From an uncultured Caulobacterales bacterium (lineage in GTDB: Bacteria > Pseudomonadota > Alphaproteobacteria > Caulobacterales > Maricaulaceae): a stretch of DNA of 17,015 nucleotides. Positions 1 to 5,632 of the stretch are shown here, in pieces. The stretch is taken from NCBI GenBank assembly GCA_937981945.1, contig CALJNJ010000267.1, positions 1 through 17,015 of the forward strand. Reading direction: 5' to 3'. The notes below the pieces were generated by a model, which searched no databases, was not told the origin of the DNA, and worked only from the letters and a program-made list of their open reading frames with translations. Position 1 is the first letter of the stretch. Each line of letters opens with the position of its first letter. The position numbers were made by a program, and so were the translations under genes.

Positions 1-518
1 ACGAGTTTGCTGAGGGTTCCGCTGGGCAGGTGCTGCATTTGCAGATACCAACGATCCATACTGGCGGTGAAATCCCGCATATCGGTGAGGCGCTTTTTTT
101 GCTCTTCCGTGACGGCCGGATCGTCTTCGGCATATCGAAGACATTGTTGCAGCGTTTGCAGGGCAGGATCGATTTCCCGGGCTTTTCGCACGGCCGCAAT
201 CTTTCGCGCCACTTCCCAAACATCCGTATCGGCTGTGAAGTAATCCCGGCGGTCACCTGCAATCGGCACGCGCCGAATGGTACCGATCGCCAGCAGCTCC
301 TTGATGGAGTTGGAGACATTACTGCGGGCGACGCCCAGGACAAAAGTGATGTCTTCGGCGTTTAGCGGCCATTCCGTGATAAATAAGAGAGCATGAATTT
401 GAGCAACCGTACGATTGACGCCCCAACTCGTGCCCATATCGCCCCAATGGAGAATGAAATCCTGCACGGCTTTCGGTTGCTCATTTAGTTTTTTCATATC
501 TTTAGTAATTTCTGTCAT
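1..518 (-). CDS. GbsR/MarR-type transcriptional regulator (C-terminus off window)
   Basis: I translated this by hand on the minus strand. An open frame of 172 codons starts at ATG 518-516 and runs off the left edge without a stop. The protein opens MTEITKDMKKLNEQ. It carries a winged-helix DNA-binding domain at about residues 35-95: GVNRTVAQIHALLF, a recognition helix around GVARSNVSNSIKEL (62-75), and a wing with GDRRDYF. A mostly helical tail follows, probably the dimerisation part. The pattern HWGDMGTSWGVNRT at 24-37 is typical of GbsR family members, which are MarR-like repressors; the ligand cannot be read from sequence. No Shine-Dalgarno lies before the ATG, and a plausible -10 ends seven bases upstream, so the mRNA may be leaderless. 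M8 is a possible alternative start. A perfect palindrome covers the start codon, which suggests self-repression. The gene is divergent from the CoA lyase at 650. Confidence 0.85.
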   Translation of the reverse strand, partial: MTEITKDMKKLNEQPKAVQDFILHWGDMGTSWGVNRTVAQIHALLFITEWPLNAEDITFVLGVARSNVSNSIKELLAIGTIRRVPIAGDRRDYFTADTDVWEVARKIAAVRKAREIDPALQTLQQCLRYAEDDPAVTEEQKKRLTDMRDFTASMDRWYLQMQHLPSGTLSKL

Positions 519-527
519 AACAGAAAT
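508..527. promoter_or_regulatory. Perfect palindrome over the gbsR-type start codon, likely operator
   Basis: ATTTCTGT at 508-515 and ACAGAAAT at 520-527 are perfect inverted repeats with a 4-nt spacer. The spacer CATA contains the reverse complement of the regulator's ATG. The symmetry suits a dimeric winged-helix repressor, and the position over the predicted -10 and transcription start suits autorepression. That it is the operator is inference. Confidence 0.5.
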
Positions 528-553
528 ATGTGTAATAAGTGAAATAAAAGCAA
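525..553 (-). promoter_or_regulatory. Candidate sigma-70 promoter for the GbsR-type regulator
   Basis: Reading leftward, TTGCTT (553-548) and CATATT (530-525) are separated by 17 bp. They resemble -35 and -10 hexamers, each imperfect. Transcription would start close to 518, the A of the ATG, so the transcript would be leaderless. The -10 overlaps the palindrome at 508-527. Confidence 0.35.
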
Positions 554-649
554 TTGCGCAGAATGTCGCGGACCGAAACAGATCAATCCAAGGCGTCTTG
601 AAATGTGCGAGGCGGGAGGTCTAAAGATACAGGGTATATTGGAGACATC

Positions 650-1456
650 ATGAATCGTTCTTTGTTATTTGTGCCGGGCAATCGTTCCGACCGTTTTGAA
701 AAGGCCTGCGAGTCGGCTGCGGATTTGGTTTGTATTGATTTGGAAGATGCTGTCGCGCCGCAGGATAAAAGCACCGCCCGAGATACGGTCCTGGCGTTTT
801 TGGCGGGAACGGATCATCGTCATGTCTCATTGCGGATTAACGCCGCCGATACTGAATTTTACGAGCAGGATGTCAAAGCTTTGGCGGGGGCGGGACTGGA
901 GCTTCCATATGTAATGTTGCCGAAAGTCGGGTCATTAGATGACATCAAAGCCCTCGACCGCGCCTTGCCTGATCGAACCGGTCCGTTGTTTGCGCTTATT
1001 GAAAGCGCGTTGGGCGTGGTCAATTGCGAAGAAATTTTGGCCCACAAAAAAGTAGAATATGCCCTTTACGGCGCCATTGATTATGCCGGGGATGTGGGCT
1101 GCGCCCCCGGATGGGACAATCATCTCTATGCCAGATCCCGCATGGTCGCGGCCTGCGCCGCGTTTGATGTCACTTTATTCGATACGCCTTTTATTGATGT
1201 AAAAGACCCGGAAGGCCTTGAGGCGGCCACGCTAAAATCCAGAGATTTGGGGATTTACGCCAGAGCCGCCATCCACCCGGCCCAAATCGGACCGATCCAC
1301 AAGGCTCTTTCCCCGAGTGATGCGGAGGTTTCTCACGCCAAAAGAGTGCTCGCAGCCTATGAGGCGTCAGAAGGTAATGTGGCCTTGCTCGACGGTAAGC
1401 TGATTGAGGCGCCGATTATCAAGGCAGCGCGCCGCGTTCTGGCTTGGGCCAAATAA
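650..1456 (+). CDS. CitE/HpcH-HpaI family CoA-ester lyase
   Basis: This 268-residue protein has the TIM-barrel fold signature of the citrate lyase beta subunit / malyl-CoA lyase family, whose members cleave or form C-C bonds in CoA thioesters with Mg2+. Visible motifs are SLLFVPGNR (4-12), DLEDAV (30-35), an active-site arginine in LRIN (R62), LPKVG (90-94), the metal-binding glutamate in LIESALG (E118), the metal-binding aspartate in AIDYAGDVG (D144), and AAIHPAQI near the C-terminus. I chose ATG 650 because GGAG at 641-644 is well placed and the family begins at this point; an in-frame GTG at 605 would add 15 unconserved residues. No citrate lyase alpha or gamma partner is present, so it is probably a stand-alone lyase of the malyl-, methylmalyl- or citramalyl-CoA type. 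The substrate cannot be decided from sequence. It is divergent from the GbsR-type regulator, which might control it. Confidence 0.85.
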   Translation: MNRSLLFVPGNRSDRFEKACESAADLVCIDLEDAVAPQDKSTARDTVLAFLAGTDHRHVSLRINAADTEFYEQDVKALAGAGLELPYVMLPKVGSLDDIKALDRALPDRTGPLFALIESALGVVNCEEILAHKKVEYALYGAIDYAGDVGCAPGWDNHLYARSRMVAACAAFDVTLFDTPFIDVKDPEGLEAATLKSRDLGIYARAAIHPAQIGPIHKALSPSDAEVSHAKRVLAAYEASEGNVALLDGKLIEAPIIKAARRVLAWAK

Positions 1457-1466
1457 GCTGTTTTTT
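1440..1466 (+). terminator. Weak candidate intrinsic terminator after the CoA lyase
   Basis: TGGCTT (1440-1445) can pair with AAGCTG (1455-1460), giving six pairs of which two are G-U, around a 9-nt loop. Six Ts follow directly (1461-1466). The shape is right but the stem is weak and overlaps the last codons. Confidence 0.3.
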
Positions 1467-1545
1467 CGCCTTAATTGCGTCACATAGACTCTTTACCGCG
1501 CAGATGAGTCACGGCATAAGGGCCGCGATTTAAACAGGATATTTC

Positions 1546-1950
1546 ATGGCCGGATTTTTCAAACGGATTTTCACTTGGTGGAACGGCGCAACCTTCGGGA
1601 CATTGCTGCAAGTGCGCGGCAAGGGTGAAAAAATTGGCGAAGACGAATACGGCAATAAATATTTTCAGGAAAAGGGTGATGACGGCTATGACGGGCGTCA
1701 GCGGCGCTGGGTCATCTATAACGGATATGCTGACGCTTCGCGCGTTCCGGCAGAATGGCACGGATGGCTTCATCATATGTATGACGCGCCGCCCGCCGAA
1801 GCCGGCCTCGCGGATCATGACTGGATCAAGCCCCATCATCCAAATCTGACTGGGACGGTTTACGCCTATAAGCCCAAAGGCAGTTTAGACCGGGGCGGCG
1901 AACGCGCCAAAGTTGCCGGCGATTACGAAGCTTGGAGCCCGGAAGGCTGA
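1546..1950 (+). CDS. NDUFA12 family NADH:ubiquinone oxidoreductase accessory subunit
   Basis: This 134-residue protein matches the NDUFA12 (B17.2) family, a small accessory subunit of respiratory complex I found in mitochondria and alphaproteobacteria. Diagnostic parts are the aromatic N-terminus (FFKRIFTWWNG), a G-x-D-xYGNKYFQ stretch at about 31-41, and the core RRWVIYNGY with SRVPAEWHGWLHHMYD (53-80). No signal peptide or membrane segment is seen, as expected for a protein of the matrix (cytoplasmic) side of complex I. AGGA lies about seven bases before the ATG. The DUF2155 gene begins 1 nt after the stop, so the two are probably co-transcribed, a pairing I recall as common in alphaproteobacteria. 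The main complex I nuo genes are not in this window. Confidence 0.92.
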   Translation: MAGFFKRIFTWWNGATFGTLLQVRGKGEKIGEDEYGNKYFQEKGDDGYDGRQRRWVIYNGYADASRVPAEWHGWLHHMYDAPPAEAGLADHDWIKPHHPNLTGTVYAYKPKGSLDRGGERAKVAGDYEAWSPEG

Positions 1951-1951
1951 C

Positions 1952-2431
1952 ATGATCACGCGTGCTGCAGCTCTCTGTTTGATGTTAACAGGCCTGACCT
2001 TCGGATCGGTTTGGGCGCAGGATAGCGTCGAAGAGACCGAACAAGAGCCGGAAGTCGTTCAAAACATTGTCGGCAATGTTGTCGTGCTCAGGGCTTTGGA
2101 TAAGGTCACGGCCACGACCAAAGATTACACAATTAAAGTCGGCGAAAGTTTGAATTACGGATCGCTGCGCGTTGATGTCAAGCATTGCGAGAAAAAGCCA
2201 CCGGAGGAAATTCCTCAGACTTGGGCGTTTTTGCAAATGTTTGATACGCGGATCAGCGCCGAAAACGAAGAAGCTGAGCCGACCGAAGGCAGTACGGCCA
2301 TCATTATTGATGAGGACGGCCACAAGCGCGAGAAAGTATTCTCAGGCTGGATGCTGGCCGAGCGCCCGGCGATTTCGGCATTGGAACATCCCGTCTATGA
2401 TGTCTGGGTGCTTGAGTGCCGCCGCAGTTGA
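1952..2431 (+). CDS. Secreted DUF2155 protein
   Basis: This 159-residue protein has a clear signal peptide: an arginine at position 4, a hydrophobic stretch, and a likely cleavage after SVWA (A22). The mature part matches DUF2155, an uncharacterised alphaproteobacterial family. Visible hallmarks are VVLRALDKVTATT, HCEKKPPEE, FSGWMLAERPAISALEHPVYDVWVLEC. Two cysteines remain in the mature protein, in VKHCEK and VLECRR, and could form a disulfide in the periplasm. I chose ATG 1952 because it gives an intact signal peptide and has GGAAGG just upstream; the in-frame upstream start at 1913 lies inside NDUFA12 and spoils the leader. It follows the NDUFA12 gene directly. The function is unknown; the neighbourhood hints at an envelope or respiratory link but does not show it. 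Confidence 0.9.
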   Translation: MITRAAALCLMLTGLTFGSVWAQDSVEETEQEPEVVQNIVGNVVVLRALDKVTATTKDYTIKVGESLNYGSLRVDVKHCEKKPPEEIPQTWAFLQMFDTRISAENEEAEPTEGSTAIIIDEDGHKREKVFSGWMLAERPAISALEHPVYDVWVLECRRS

Positions 2432-2499
2432 CGCTGATCTAATACCCTTGCACCTTTAAACACTTATGTGTCGGCGTAAGTTCCGGTAAAGAGCCTGTC

Positions 2500-3117
2500 A
2501 TGGGCGAGATTCTTTTACTGACTTTTATATTTTTGGCAGCCGGCCTTTTGGCTGTTCCTATTGCTTCCAAATTGGGTTTGGGTTCAGTATTGGGGTATCT
2601 TTTGGCAGGAATAGCTATAAGTCCTTTGCTGCATGCCGCTCATGTTGACATCGAATCTATCCAGCACTTTGCGGAATTCGGCGTCGTTATGATGTTATTT
2701 TTAGTCGGTTTGGAGTTGGAGCCGAAAAAGCTTTGGCAAATGCGTGGACGTTTGTTGGGGTTAGGCGGTCTTCAACTTGGACTGACAACAGTGCTTATAG
2801 CGTCAGCGGCATATTTTATGGGAATTTATTGGTCCATCGCTCTGGCTATTGGTTTAACGTTAGCGTTGTCGTCTACTGCAATAGTTCTTCAAACATTAAA
2901 TGAAAAAGGGCTGATGGGAAGTGATGGCGGGCAAAGCAGTTTTTCCGTTCTTTTGTTCCAAGATATTGCTGTAATTCCTATGCTGGCATTGATGCCATTT
3001 TTAGCAGTGCCGGAACTGATGGACGGAGCCGTTTACCACAGTGCTTCGGACGGTCATGATATCAATTTATTGGCCGGTTTGGATGCATGGCAACGCGCCC
3101 TTGCCAGGGCGCAATAG
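2500..3117 (+). CDS. N-terminal piece of frameshifted KefB-like antiporter
   Basis: This 205-residue fragment begins at ATG 2500, with AAGAG as a weak ribosome site about eight bases upstream. It contains roughly the first six membrane helices. Conserved CPA2 motifs include [13 protein letters not shown] (26-38), FLVGLELEP (67-75) and, later, [12 protein letters not shown]. Reading continues normally to DAWQRAL and then meets TAG at 3115-3117, in the middle of the transport domain. Alone it lacks half of the ion pathway and all of the RCK domain, so it should not be a working transporter. Confidence 0.7.
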   Translation: MGEILLLTFIFLAAGLLAVPIASKLGLGSVLGYLLAGIAISPLLHAAHVDIESIQHFAEFGVVMMLFLVGLELEPKKLWQMRGRLLGLGGLQLGLTTVLIASAAYFMGIYWSIALAIGLTLALSSTAIVLQTLNEKGLMGSDGGQSSFSVLLFQDIAVIPMLALMPFLAVPELMDGAVYHSASDGHDINLLAGLDAWQRALARAQ

Positions 3118-4355
3118 GCCTCGTGGTTTTGGTGGGAAATTATCTCACGGGTCCATTGTTCAGGTTTATTTCTTATGCAGGCCTCCGTGAACTCTTTGTT
3201 GCTGCGGCCTTAGCGCTGGTCGTCGGGATTGCATTATTGATGACAGTCGTAGGATTGTCACCGGCGCTCGGCACTTTCCTGGCAGGTGTTGTTTTGGCCA
3301 ATTCTCCTTATCGTCACGAACTAGAGAGTGATATTGATCCTTTTAAGGGATTGTTGTTGGGCGTTTTTTTTATAACCGTCGGAGCGAATGTTAATTTTGA
3401 TCTTTTGAGTGAAAACTTTGCAAAAGTTTTGGGCCTGACTTTAGGTTTGATCGCAGTTAAGGCTTCTGTGATTTTACTGATCGCAAAAATTTTTAGGGTG
3501 CGAAAACCGGACAATTGGCTGTTTGCATTGGGTCTGGCGCAGGCAGGCGAATTTGGGTTTGTGTTACTGTCATTTACGATCGCCAATGATGTCATCCCGA
3601 GAACTATTGCGGATCAGCTTCTGCTTGTCGTGACCTTTTCCATGTTATTGACGCCCGTCCTCTTTATCATTTACGACAAAGTTATTGCGCCGCGCCATAG
3701 CAAAGAAATTGAACGGGTCGCCGACACGATCCATGATGAATTCGAAATTATTATCGCCGGTGCGGGGCGTTTTGGCTCAATTGTCAATAGGACCGTTCGG
3801 TTCGCAGGATATGACACAACGGTTTTGGATTACAGCGCAGATCACTTGGATATGATCAAAATGTTTGGGGTAGAGGCATATTATGGTGATGCGACAAGGC
3901 CTGATTTATTGCAAGCCGCCGGAATTGAAAGGGCAAAAGTGTTGGTAATTGCCATCGACGAAAAACAGCAAATTTCAGCGCTTACTCGTTATGTAATTGA
4001 AAACCACCCTCATGTTCATGTGGTTGCCAGAGCCGTCGACAGATTGCACGTATTTGAACTCTGGGAAATCGGCTGCCGGGATATTATTCGTGAGACTTAT
4101 GACAGTTCCCTTCGTGCAGGGCGTTCTGTCTTGGAGGCGTTAGGGTTTTCCAGAGAGTCAGCTGATCAAGCGGTTCACGAGCTTGAAATAATTGATCGGG
4201 GAACAATGCCTGAGATGGCGGGGCTGTATAAGTCGGGTATTCCGTTACGGGAGAATAAGGCGTATGTTGAAAGGGGGCGTCAAATCATAATGGAATTTGA
4301 GAAAACGATTTTCGACAAAAGAAAAAGCGAATCTAAGGATGGAAGCTCGTCTTAA
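3087..4355 (+). CDS. C-terminal piece of frameshifted KefB-like antiporter (half membrane domain plus RCK)
   Basis: The frame is open from ATG 3087, but family similarity starts only at about AIGLVVLVG (residue 9), so this ATG is probably not a real start and has no ribosome site. Membrane helices continue through [32 protein letters not shown] and [14 protein letters not shown], all typical of KefB/KefC-like proteins. A TrkA-N/RCK domain follows, with the dinucleotide-binding GAGRFG at residues 225-230 and [18 protein letters not shown]. The last 23 bp overlap the convergent aat gene. Confidence 0.65.
   Translation: MATRPCQGAIGLVVLVGNYLTGPLFRFISYAGLRELFVAAALALVVGIALLMTVVGLSPALGTFLAGVVLANSPYRHELESDIDPFKGLLLGVFFITVGANVNFDLLSENFAKVLGLTLGLIAVKASVILLIAKIFRVRKPDNWLFALGLAQAGEFGFVLLSFTIANDVIPRTIADQLLLVVTFSMLLTPVLFIIYDKVIAPRHSKEIERVADTIHDEFEIIIAGAGRFGSIVNRTVRFAGYDTTVLDYSADHLDMIKMFGVEAYYGDATRPDLLQAAGIERAKVLVIAIDEKQQISALTRYVIENHPHVHVVARAVDRLHVFELWEIGCRDIIRETYDSSLRAGRSVLEALGFSRESADQAVHELEIIDRGTMPEMAGLYKSGIPLRENKAYVERGRQIIMEFEKTIFDKRKSESKDGSSS
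3095..3112. repeat. Perfect hairpin at the antiporter frameshift
   Basis: GCGCCCT (3095-3101) and AGGGCGC (3106-3112) are perfect inverted repeats around the 4-nt loop TGCC. The TAG that ends the first frame follows at 3115-3117. Short GC-rich hairpins are known sites of slippage and of base-calling errors. Confidence 0.8.
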
Positions 4356-4929
4356 CTTTCAGGGCTTCTTGTAACAAATCCTGAAATTCTGCCCTGATAA
4401 TCTCTTGGCCGCCAAGACTTCGCAAATGATCCGTCATGAATTGTGTATCCAATAGGACGTAGTTTCTGGCATTAAGCCGTTCAACCAAATGATAGAGCGC
4501 AACTTTTGAGGCGTTCGTGGCTCTTGAGAACATGCTTTCGCCGAAAAAGGCGCCGCCGACCGAAACGCCGTAAAGCCCGCCGACTAATTTGCCGTCTTGC
4601 CAGGTTTCGACACTGTGGGCGTGCCCCATTTGGTGGAGTTGATTATATAAGAAATCAATCCCGCCATTAATCCAGGTTTCCTGTCTGTCCTGTGTTTCGC
4701 GGGCGCATTCCGAAATCACGGTTTCGAAACAGGCGTCAAAGGTCACATCAAATTCGCCGCGGCGTACAACCTTTCGCAGGGATTTCGAGACGTGCATGCC
4801 GCTCAGGGGAATAATGCCGCGCAAATCAGGGTCTACCAGAAAAATGTTATTGTCTTCGCGGCTCTCCGCCATGGGAAAGACACCGCGCCGGTAACAATCC
4901 AGCAAAATATTGGCATCAAATCTTTGCAT
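4333..4929 (-). CDS. aat: Leucyl/phenylalanyl-tRNA-protein transferase
   Basis: Aat moves Leu or Phe from its tRNA onto N-terminal Arg or Lys of proteins, marking them for ClpS/ClpAP degradation by the N-end rule. It is cytoplasmic. This 198-residue version is shorter than the E. coli protein, as is usual in alphaproteobacteria. Conserved parts are CYRRGVFPMAE (12-22), VDPDLRGIIPL (32-42), ETWIN (84-88), GHAHSVETW (102-110), GGLYGVSVGGAFFGESMFS (117-135) and LLDTQFMTDHL. ATG 4929 gives the usual N-terminus; the upstream GGGA is only a weak ribosome site. The gene is convergent with the antiporter, overlapping it by 23 bp, and divergent from mraZ. Its own promoter should lie in 4930-5050, close to the SOS-like repeat. 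Confidence 0.95.
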   Translation of the reverse strand: MQRFDANILLDCYRRGVFPMAESREDNNIFLVDPDLRGIIPLSGMHVSKSLRKVVRRGEFDVTFDACFETVISECARETQDRQETWINGGIDFLYNQLHQMGHAHSVETWQDGKLVGGLYGVSVGGAFFGESMFSRATNASKVALYHLVERLNARNYVLLDTQFMTDHLRSLGGQEIIRAEFQDLLQEALKVKTSFHP

Positions 4930-5004
4930 TTGTCCCGGAGCTTACCTCTTTTGCGGCCTCAGCAATAGCTGCGATGCCACCTTACTAGCAGTTCTCGTCC
5001 TAAT

Positions 5005-5019
5005 GTTCTTTTAATGTTC
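5005..5019. promoter_or_regulatory. Candidate LexA (SOS) box, GTTC-N7-GTTC
   Basis: GTTC at 5005-5008 and 5016-5019 are separated by exactly seven bases (TTTTAAT). Direct repeats GTTC-N7-GTTC are the established LexA operator form in alphaproteobacteria. The box is about 76 bp upstream of aat and 142 bp upstream of mraZ, so either gene could be the target. It is the only such repeat I see in the 232-bp gap. Function is inferred from the match alone. Confidence 0.4.
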
Positions 5020-5071
5020 GCCCGTTAAAGCGATCAGAGCCGAAATCAGGTGAAAAAAATCCGGATTATGC

Positions 5072-5086
5072 TTAATTTTCCCCTAA
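5072..5086 (+). promoter_or_regulatory. Near-match to a CtrA box (TTAA-N7-CTAA)
   Basis: TTAA (5072-5075), seven bases, then CTAA (5083-5086) differs in one position from the TTAA-N7-TTAA sequence bound by the alphaproteobacterial cell-cycle regulator CtrA. It lies just upstream of the predicted mraZ promoter. Such AT-rich matches arise easily by chance. Confidence 0.2.
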
Positions 5087-5087
5087 T

Positions 5088-5117
5088 TTGGCATTGCATC
5101 CCATCAATTCCCATAGT
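5088..5117 (+). promoter_or_regulatory. Candidate sigma-70 promoter of the dcw operon
   Basis: TTGGCA (5088-5093) matches the -35 consensus in five of six positions, and CATAGT (5112-5117) matches the -10 in four of six, with 18 bp between. The start of transcription would be near 5124, giving a leader of about 38 nt that ends in AGGGGA, a good ribosome site for mraZ. The three MraZ boxes cover the spacer and -10, which fits repression by blocking RNA polymerase. A competing -35, TTGCAT at 5094-5099, has only a poor -10. Confidence 0.4.
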
Positions 5118-5123
5118 ATCCCA
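5099..5123 (-). promoter_or_regulatory. Three MraZ boxes at 10-bp spacing (TGGGA on minus strand)
   Basis: TCCCA occurs at 5099-5103, 5109-5113 and 5119-5123, an exact 10-bp period, so the minus strand reads TGGGA three times with 5-bp gaps. MraZ is known to bind TGGGN direct repeats with 5-nt spacers upstream of mraZ. The same phase two periods upstream has TCCCC (5079-5083), a possible degenerate further copy. The repeats sit on the predicted promoter, supporting autoregulation of the operon. Confidence 0.65.
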
Positions 5124-5161
5124 GTATCTGAGGCGGCCTGTCCCGGCCGAGCAGGGGAAAA

Positions 5162-5632
5162 ATGTTTCTATCGACCACCACCAATAATCTGGATGCGAAA
5201 GGGCGTGTTTCAGTACCGTCCGATTTTCGCGCCGTTGTTGGTGATGGGGTTTTCGACGGTATTGTTGTTTGGCCCAGTTTTGACGGCGAATATCTTGAAG
5301 GCGGCGGCATAGCGCTCATGCAGGAATATCTCGGATCGCTCGAAACAATGGATCACTATGACGAAGGCCGTATGGCTTTGCAGCGGGCCATTTTTGCGGA
5401 GAGCCGTAAGTTGTCATTTGATGGTGGCGGCCGGGTAACTTTGCCCAAGGAGCTGGCTGAATATGCCGGCCTGAACGGTAAGGCGACCTTTGTGGGTCTC
5501 GGGCGCAGGTTTGAGATTTGGGATCCGGAAAAATATCAAAGCCATATTGGTGACGTCAGGCGACTGGCGCGGGAAAATCGAAATCGTTTGGTTTCCTTGC
5601 GGCCGGGCGCAGGCTCAGGGGGCGACGCATGA
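5162..5632 (+). CDS. mraZ: Transcriptional regulator MraZ
   Basis: MraZ is a ring-forming DNA-binding protein that controls its own dcw operon. The 156-residue product has the two tandem SpoVT/AbrB-like halves of the family: DAKGRVSVPSDFR at 11-23 and DGGGRVTLPKELAEYAGL starting at D87. These D-x-(K/G)-G-R-V-x-(V/L)-P signatures form the DNA-binding surface. The length is near the family norm of about 145-160. ATG 5162 is supported by AGGGGA a few bases upstream and by the protein starting directly with its first beta strand. It is the first gene of the cluster, and its stop overlaps the start of rsmH as ATGA. Three TGGGA repeats lie 39-63 bp upstream. Confidence 0.96.
   Translation: MFLSTTTNNLDAKGRVSVPSDFRAVVGDGVFDGIVVWPSFDGEYLEGGGIALMQEYLGSLETMDHYDEGRMALQRAIFAESRKLSFDGGGRVTLPKELAEYAGLNGKATFVGLGRRFEIWDPEKYQSHIGDVRRLARENRNRLVSLRPGAGSGGDA

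Larger units (their letters stand above)
2500..4355 (+). pseudogene. Frameshifted KefB-like cation:proton antiporter (CPA2) with RCK domain
   Basis: Two overlapping frames together spell one CPA2-family antiporter of about 618 residues, close to the family's usual size. The first frame (2500-3117) gives the start and half of the membrane domain. The second (entered near 3105) gives the rest of the membrane domain, then a TrkA-N/RCK nucleotide-binding domain with GAGRFG, and a C-terminal tail. The junction needs a -1 shift, the result expected from loss of one base. It falls on a perfect 7-bp hairpin (3095-3112). No slippery heptamer is present, so programmed frameshifting is unlikely. Family members exchange K+ or Na+ for H+ across the inner membrane. 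The gene looks richer in AT and in TTG leucine codons than the dcw genes. Gene decay or a sequencing error are the two main explanations. Confidence 0.75.

Noticed and set aside
605..649. Upstream GTG start for the CoA lyase
   Set aside because: The added residues are not family-like, and the ATG at 650 has a well-placed GGAG.
1480..1839. 119-codon open frame on the minus strand
   Set aside because: It is antisense to the NDUFA12 gene, whose family signature is unambiguous.
3087..3117. Programmed -1 frameshift signal in the antiporter
   Set aside because: A hairpin is present, but no X-XXY-YYZ heptamer occurs in the zero frame, and the hairpin lies on the shift point instead of 5-9 nt downstream of one.
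4991..5008. A second GTTC pair (4991 and 5005) as another SOS box
   Set aside because: The spacing is ten bases instead of seven, so only the 5005/5016 pair fits the LexA form.
5011..5028. TTAA-N10-TTAA as a CtrA site
   Set aside because: The spacing is ten instead of seven, which does not match the known CtrA box.
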